DNA of 64,000 nucleotides from Aporrectodea caliginosa. Taxonomy: Eukaryota > Annelida > Clitellata > Crassiclitellata > Lumbricidae. The translations under genes and the position numbers were made by a program. The stretch lies in NCBI GenBank assembly GCA_020284085.1, contig JACEVL010000019.1, forward strand, positions 1,944,498-2,008,497, given 5' to 3'. Positions 12,601 through 21,600 of the stretch are shown here, piece by piece (the stretch's first letter is position 1; each line of letters begins with the position of its first letter). The notes under the pieces are model-generated. The model had not been told where the DNA came from. It did no database searches and worked only from the letters and a program-made list of their open reading frames with translations.

Positions 12601-15600
12601 TGTGTGAGTTGACAATGATGATAGATAGTAGTCGTTTTTACGTGGTGTAGTGGGTTGCATCCCTGAGTGCAGAGTTGAAATTGAAATTTATGTAAGAAAA
12701 GCATGTAGGTTTTAGCAATTATTAGCTAGTAGGGTTTTAGGAGGAGTAATTGAAACAAGCCATTGCTTTTGGTGTTGACTGTTTTTGGTTTAAATTTATG
12801 TAAGAAAAGCATGTAGGTTTTAGCAATTATTAGCTAGTAGGGTTTTAGGAGGAGTAATTGAAACAAGCCATTGCTTTTGGTGTTGACTGTTTTTGGTTTA
12901 AGCCATTGCTTTTGATGTTGAAGTATATGAGTGTTGTGCTCTGTGTGTACTATGGTTTGTAATTTTTTGCTCTGTTTTGGCTATGCACAGATTCTCGTAA
13001 GACGAGTTCAGCGAGTCGTAATTTATGGGTCAGTGGGCTTTCATCGTCAACAAAAGCAGCCGATTTAAAAAGTCTTTTCAGCAAACATGGAAAGGTCAGA
13101 CTTTGTAAATATGAATAGATCCTCTTATCAGTAGAGTTTCTTGTGTTTCAAGTTTAGGAAGCAAAATCACTGACTTGTAATTTGAGAATAATACTGGAAC
13201 TGCTCATGTAGTTTCCATTGCTTAATTATGTTGTTTGGACATAAACAATGTTCTCCTATGTACTCCTCATTGTAGCTGTACTGTAATGAAGTCAATGAGA
13301 CGAGGAAGAAATTGAGAAAGACTCTAGATATTTGTGTCCCGCATGTGATGTTGGTCTCTGTTTGAAGGATTAGTATACGAAACTGTAGCATAGTTGTGCA
13401 TTCCTAAACAGGAATAATGCACCTTATATTGAATTTCTTAAATTGCACTTGTTTTATAAATTAAAAATGTGTACTTACTGCTTTCTCATTTAACCCACTG
13501 CGAGGTCACAAAAAGAAAAATGCTGACACTCAATAAATCAACATACGTAGGCCTCTGACAACAGGCAGTTTACTGTAAACGAATTAGAAATGACTTCATA
13601 ATTTTTCTGTATTGATTCCTGAATTGATTAACTTAATTTGCACAGGTGACAGGTGCAAAGGTCGTAACCAATGCCAAAAGCCCGGGGGCCAAGTGCTATG
13701 GATTCGTCACCATGGCTTCGACTGAGGAGGCCTCAAAGTGCATCCAGCATCTACACAGAACCGAGTTGCATGGTAGAATGATTTCCGTGGAAAGGGTAAA
13801 GCTCACGTTATAATATTTCCAAGATATTTTCCACTGTTGGTGCTTGCAGGGTTTGATTCATGATGGATTGCTTGTATGTACTTACATATGTATTTATGTA
13901 TGTATGAGCATTATGGATCTCTGCATGTATGTATGTATATATGTGTTTGTATTTTGGCATTTGTTTAGCACATTTGCAAAACTTGAAAGCATTCCAAACT
14001 ATGCAAATAAAAGTTTAAGCTGTGGAAGAACTATGTGAGCATCGTTTTGAAATGATGTTTGTGTTGGTTAAGAAGGTTGCCACTGGGAGTTTCTGACAAG
14101 TACATAGAAACCAACATCCGTTCATAATGTGTTTTCAGAGTCTCTGGTTAAAATTTCACGTTAGTCTATGATCAGCAATTTGTGAGGTCTATAAAGGCAG
14201 TAATATAAATTACCAGGACTTGAATATGTGCATGCGGTACTCTGAGTCACCAAGAAAACCTTGCTATGTTGATAATTATCTTATTGCTGGATTGCCAAAA
14301 TACAGATATTTTGTTGTGTAATTAGTTTGATTACACAATTCTTTCAGTTTTGTGAGTTCAACATTGTCCTTCAAGTGAGAATGTTGAAACTCGCCTTTTA
14401 AAACATGCTCCTTGATCGTTGCCAGACGTATAGCGTTCCTGACTTGGCACAATTCAACTTGATTTCTCCAACACTGCATGTTAACACCACAGTTGCCCTT
14501 AATGCATTCTTAAGTTAATGCCTTGTGCTTTTTGATAAGAGTACTCATCACATTAAACTGCTGTTTGATTGACTGAATTTAGTTGATTGATTCACTGGTT
14601 TTTTGGTTGACTGTATGATGTGATTCATTGACTGGTTTTTGCATTATTGATAGGTAATGAGAAGCAAATTATTTGTCCAATTGTTTGCTTATTAGAATTA
14701 ATGTTTGATGTGATTTAATTTGGTGATTGATTGACTTGCAGGCCAAAGCAGACCCTTCAACTCAGGGCCATCCAGCAGAGAAAAAACCTGAACCTAAGAT
14801 AGGTAAGACTTACTTTAGTATAGTATAGTGCAGTAGGGTGATTCAAGTTCTGCAGGAAAAAAATTAAAGTAGACAATTTAATGAGGCTCTTTACTTTTTC
14901 AGTTCCTTTTACTACATAGAGCAAAACAGTGAAATTTGGCTGAAATTGGTTTGTATTTAGGACTGCCTCAAGAAGCTCAAAGTTTTATTCTGAAGATAAA
15001 TTTTATTAAATTAATTTTTTTTATTGCAAAGCATTTTAAATTACTTACTTACCTATTTCTAAATAAAGAACTAAAATGAAAATACAAAATTACTCCTACG
15101 CCACTGCATGTCCGTTCCCTAGGCCCCTAGTGCCAGTCCCAAACCTGGATGAAGGGGGAGGGCCATGCTAATGATCTTCGTTATCACACAGTGTCGCTAT
15201 CTGAAACTATTTCTACTACGATTAAGCATAAACAAAATTGTGGATTGTGCAAACAACCGAATTTGTTAATTTATTGTTTTTAATTTATGAAAAACAAAAT
15301 ACTGCAAACTATTTGAGAATTACTTTTTAGTATTTTTTAATAAAGAAAATAATATTATGGCTGAAACCAGGTCAAAGACTTTCATTTCATCTTATTGGAG
15401 AACCTTAGGAAACGTTTTGGGGAGAGTATTACCTACACGCTTGGGTAGTTGGAATATCTTTTGAAAAGACTGCATCCAACACAGGTCGCCTCAATGGAGT
15501 TTGCGTCTTAATGGAAAAAACTTGCAAAGGGGTTGCTTGTCACCATCATATGCATTAAGTACTATGTGTAGATGTATTCAAAGCAGCTTTTGGTCAACAT

Positions 15601-18600
15601 CAGATCCAGATGTATTACTTTCTAGGGATTCCAGCAATATTGACCCAGAATTGACCAAGAAATGTACTGCTCTAATACAGACAATTGTCTAAATGAACAG
15701 TTAAAGACACTAAAAATGAAGATGATACAATTTATAATGGATATTCTAAATGAAAAGTGAACTGGAAGCTCCCGATGGAAGATTATAGAGAATTGCTGGA
15801 GCTCAGTCTAATATCTCTTACAGAGTTTCCACCACATGGAGTAAATTTTGAGTGCCAGATACACTCCATCTTGCACACTGGATGGCTAAACTCATTTACA
15901 TGAAAAAAAATTATTTCCAAATAAGTTCAAGCTAAGACAAAATGAAGCCGCTGGTTGTTTGAAATCTGGATTTTTATAACTTTAGTTTATGTGAAAGCAT
16001 GGATCACATGTCCCAATGCCTGTGATCTGCACTTGATATAAGAGCTAACAAAATATTCATCAACATCCAAACTAATTTCGCATACAAGATTGAAAGCAAT
16101 TGGTCGTCACTTATGGTATCTTGGCAAAAAAATGGCACCACTTGGTTTCTCTCCAAAAACGTTTCCACATAAACTAAACGTCTCAAAGAGGGATTGCATC
16201 AACCTTCAACTCAACCTTGACGAAACAAGTTTTGTTCCAAATTATAGAAGACCATCGGAAATAATTTCCAAATTCAAGCAAAAAACACTTTTTCCTGAAT
16301 TTAATGAATAGTGTTATCTAGTCAATACAGTAAAGAAACTGGGTCAGTGTGATTAAAGTTTTTGATTTATTTCAGTTTCAGTTTCAGTTCCAGTTAACTG
16401 GAATAGCCTCATTCCAGTTTCGATTACAGTTTTTCGGATTGATTTCAGTTTCTATTTCAGTTAAAGTTTTCACTGAATTTCTATTTTAGTTTCAGTTTTC
16501 AGCCAATTTCTATTTCAGTTTTTGACGTTGTTAAGCAAACTTACGAGCCAATGCGTGATATGAACATGTTCACACATGTAACTTCTTATTGAAAAACTGC
16601 TAAATGTATTCATAATTTTATACGACACAGAACCTTTCATCACAAAGTAAGATAGCCTCAGCTACTGAATACTCAGTAATGAAATAGATTAACAAATATT
16701 ACAAGCTACCAAGGCTGGGTTAGTGGCAATAACCGGTTATTGCCAGTTGTTGCCCGTTTTTACCAAAGTAAAGATAAGGCAAATGAAAATCATATTTCAC
16801 TGCACAGACTGCGTAGTACTAATAAATGTTTCTTGTGAGAAATTAAAACTACTCAGTAAATCTATATTACCCCATAGCATAAATGCAGTTAAAGTCAACT
16901 ATGTGAGATTAAGAAACAAATTTGACCTACGGTTCAACTAGGCTACTCCAGAATAAACTGCCATTTGCACTGCACTAGTAATGTTCAGTTTTGCCTTTTC
17001 TATGTGTAAGCTTATAGCCTATACCTGGAAGTATATAATTTATTAGTAGTGTATAGAAGCCAATGGTAGGGTTAAATTTCTAATTCATAATTACACCAAT
17101 CGATATTGACTGTACTTATGTAAAACTTGTAAATGACTTTTTATTAGAAAGAAAGTATAAGGTTATTTAAATCAGGTGTGCTCTCTAATTTTCTATGATT
17201 AATGAATACTCATAGCGAAATATTTTGATATATTTAAACAGTCTAAACTATAACAGAAATTGTTCATTACTCAAAAACAATTTCAAAAACAAACATTCGG
17301 TAACTTCCGTCCAATCGATGAAACCGCTGATTTGTATTATATTAGAAATCACTGGATAAAACAAACATAGACGTTATATAAATGAAACCACCATCGAGGA
17401 TGGCAAGAAAAGACATTGATATATGAATATTTATAGATATACATATTGATAAGTAATATTGCGCATTGATCTAAATAAAGTACCTTGTAAATTGGCAAAT
17501 TAATGCATCTAACTATCAATTTCAGTTTTTGAATTTCAGTTTTTGAATTTCAGTTTCTATTAAAGTTTTGGCCATTCCAGTTTCTATTTAGTTTCAGTTT
17601 CTTGGCCATTTCCGTTTCAGTTTCAGTTCCAGTTAACTGAAATCAAATAAATCAGTTAACTGACATTTCAGTTTCAGTTTCAGTTAACTTGAATCACACT
17701 GAACTGGGTACTTACATACTTTCTACCAATTTTCATTTTAATTAATTAAAAACATATTGGGATTTAAAATAATTATAGACAATAGCTTCTTAGGCAGTGC
17801 TATATTGTTTTTTAAGACTGCATTATTAAGTTTTCCAGTAAAATTGTTTATTTACTAAAATTCAATTTTTGGACAAAACGAGTTAAAGTTAAATAATTTC
17901 AAGGTCGTTGAGGCAGTACTAAATATTATCCAATTTCATTTAAATTTTGTCCACGTTATTTTATTACCAAAAGGAACAGAAAAACCCAAGAGCACAACAA
18001 ATATAAGATATTCAAATTTTTTGAATCACCCTAATAGTGCAGTCCCTTTTACATGCGGCCTGTTTACATGCAAAGCTGCTTAATGTATGACTGCACCATG
18101 CCTCCCAATGCTCTCTGTTTAACTTAATGTAAAACTATAACTATATTACTGCTAGAGGCGCTTTATAAATGCCCAATACTGCAATTTGTTGTGCATTACT
18201 GGCTTAGAAATTTTCAACACTGTCATAATTAACTATTTCAAATTGTTTGTTATTGTGTGTTTGTGTTTTTTAATTCCACTTTAATCACAGATATTGAATA
18301 ACAGGAATGAACTCCGCAGTCCGCATACATTTTCAACTCGTGAAACAATTCCTTGGAGCTCATGAAAGACGCCTTGTACACATTTCCTAAAAATGTATCA
18401 CACTACAGTACAATACATGCAGTATTTTGAGAATCCGACAAAGGAGCTACACTAATTTCTGCTTATGTTTAGATTATAATCTGTTACCATGTGTGAATTT
18501 CTAGCACCAGCCGCAAAGAAGCCGGTCTCCAAAGACCAGTCAGATGCAACAAAGAAGACGTCTGCAAACAGTGCTACAGCATCTGGAAACAAGACTGAGG

Positions 18601-21600
18601 AGTCTGGAAAGAAGGAGCCAAGCAAGAGCAGCAGTAGCAACAGACACCAGGTAGAAAAGCCAGCCGACACCACGAAAGATGATGCAAAGAAGGAAGCGCC
18701 AAAGAAAGACGACAGCAAGAAGCCAGACGAAAGAAAGGATAGTGATAAGAAAGGGGGTGATAAGTCAGATAGTGAGTGTTGAAATTTTCTGATGTAACTT
18801 ACATTTGCCCAAAATTTAGCTTTGGAAAGATAGTGGTTGCTAGTTTGAATCTTTGGCAACTTTCCCGAAAAATCAGAGTTTTTATATTGGAAACTTGTTT
18901 TTTTAGGTGACTTTCAATCCAGTTTTCTAGTTTCATTGTTTGATTGCTGATTACAGTTTTTTAAATTGTATTTTTTTGGCACAGCATAGAAAAGTTTCAT
19001 TTTCTGTGTGTTGCAGAGTAGAAGCATTTTTGTCTTTCAGAGTTGCACAGTGGAAGTTTTGTTGAAAGTAGAACTTCAATTTAGATCCTGTATCTTCCTG
19101 GAGTATTTCTAAGGCCTGGGTTTCCATTCAGTTTTGCTGTGTTTGGTCTTCAGGCGACATATCCTTCAATATCACTGCCATGCTCATCAGGACTACTGTT
19201 GACAGAGGTTGCCCTTGCCTTCATTAAAATCTTCTTACATTGCAGTTACATCTGTTTTGCAGACAAGTCAACTTCACATCATAGGGAGAAGAGTCACTCT
19301 CACAGTGAGCGTGGCCGATCACGCCGTGATTCGCGTGCTTCAAGCAAAGGCCGAGACCAGGATAAAAAAGAGTCAGATATTCTAACACTGGAAAAAATTA
19401 AGGTCAGTTTGCATCAGATGACTTCAGTGTCTCTTTTATATTATCATTATTTTTATTTGTCAGCGTCACTAAAAACAGAGTAAAGTTTGCATCCGAGAGC
19501 TTCTACATTTTGAGATAACTGATTCTGACCTTCAACAAAATAAAGGTAAGAGAAATTGAACCAGTTTACAGCTGGAAATGCCCTACCTGCGTATTATTAT
19601 ACCTCTGAAGAGTTTTTACTGAAGGTTGTAGTTGTGTTATTTTATAATTAATGTTCTGTTTGATAGTTGTCTCCAGTTTATTCAGTTATAATTTATTCAT
19701 TTAATGATCAATTTTCATAAGTTTATTCCAATCAATCAATCAATCAATATTAGTTTATTTGCAATGACAGAATGTCACAGACGCATCACTGCTTACAAGT
19801 AAAGAGTAGTGTAATTATATTCCGTTATAATCTATTCATTTAATTATCAGTTTTCTTAATGTTCTGTTTGTAATAGTAATAGCTATAATCTGTCAAAAAT
19901 AATCTGTTCATGATTTATAACCAGGAGGAGAGGGAGAGAGAGCAACAGAGGCAGCGTGAGCGCCAACGAAGGCAGGAGGAACGTCGCCGTGAAATAATGC
20001 TGGCGCGCGAACGTCAGCGCCAGAGGGAAACGGAACGTATGCAGCGTGAGGAATCAATCCGGCTGGAACGAGAGAAGGAGCGCCTCCGGTATGTTCTATT
20101 TGGTTTTAGTTTGATTACTAACATTTAATCACACTTGAATTTATTCTCTGTCAAATTTTTCAATGCTACCAACAGCCTTGGAATGGTCCAAGATGAGGCT
20201 AAATGAGTATATACATTATTTTAGTTTAATATGTTGTACTTATCGAATTATTGTTTACCTGATGTTTGTTTTGATTTTGCTGTTGATGGAATTATAGTGT
20301 TGCCCTACAAAGAACAATTTGGAAGAATAAAGTAAATGAATTCATAAAGTAAGAGGTTAATAAAGTCAGCTTTTTTACAGTAATTATCTTTCATTTTATT
20401 ATAGTCTGGAGAAGCAACGTCTGGAACTGGAACGTCTTGAAGCTGAAAAGGAACGGATTGCTTTGGAACGTGAGCGACAGGAACGAGAACGAGATCGACT
20501 GATTACGCAGGAGCGGGAACAACGAAGGCTGGAACAGCAGAGGTTGGTCCACTGGCTTTGATTCTCATATGACTTGATAACGAAGTTGACTGCACATGAA
20601 AATTTACTCTCGCCACGTAGTAAATAATTGTATGGTATCTCGTCTGAGAGCTTAGAAATGTGCTGTCAGTTGTCGTGGCCTACTGGTTGAGTGTTCCTCC
20701 TGCAATGCACACTTTACAGGTTTAAGGCTGTGCTGGAATGTTCATTATGTGTGGTGGATTAAGACCAGTTCCTTAATCAATGACTGCTTTTTGCCATTAA
20801 TTGAAGTCTTTTCATTTGATGGGCTTTATACTGATATGAGAAATAATGTTGATGAAGCATTGTATATTATAATTGATTCTTTTCTTCATTTTTTGTGGTA
20901 CGATAGGGTTTTGGTGAGCCCATCCCAAGAATATTTTGGCAAAACTGAATCTAAATGGTGCATTTTTATAGCATACAGACGTTCAAATTATGCTTAGAAA
21001 TTTTAATTTTTATCTTCGTTATCAATCACGAACATCACATAAAACTCATTAAGTCTTAAAACTGACAAATTTGAACTTTTATTCTCAATTTGTGTAGTCT
21101 TAGGCAAGTCTCCGCAGGCCAGAAAAACATGAGCCAGAAATGGCCCATGGGCTGGCTTTGACACCCCTGCATTAGAGTATCTGAATTAGATTAGATAATC
21201 AGTAGTAAGGAGTGGAAAATCAAGATTTGTTTCACTGGTAATAGTCATTTAATATACAAGTGCATTTGGTTTAGTCTTCCCAATTGGAGATGAACTGGTG
21301 ATTGGAAACGTATGCCTTAGCATAGGGTTACAAGGCTTTGTAATTCTTCAGGTGTTTTGAATTCACTGCAAGTATTTGGTGGATTGTTTTGCTGTTCCAG
21401 AATGGAGCAGAGACGAGGACTGAAGCGTCCAAATGAGGACCCAGTCGCCTACTGGGCAGAACCAAAGCGACCGATGCCTCCTGGTGAACAAGACAGCAGG
21501 TGAAGAGATTGTCTAGATTGCATGTGGCAGCTATGCTACAGAAATTGCACTTGAATGTCTGAAACTTTTAAATTTCTTCATCGATGTTGTGGACCATATC

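Noticed and set aside
19469..19545. Candidate cassette exon in SAFB intron 12 (frame [20 protein letters not shown]) with a strong donor AAAG|GTAAGA
   Set aside because: It ends in phase 1 while exon 13 starts in phase 0. Direct joining of exons 12 and 13 reproduces the vertebrate DKIKE-R/E-rich order.
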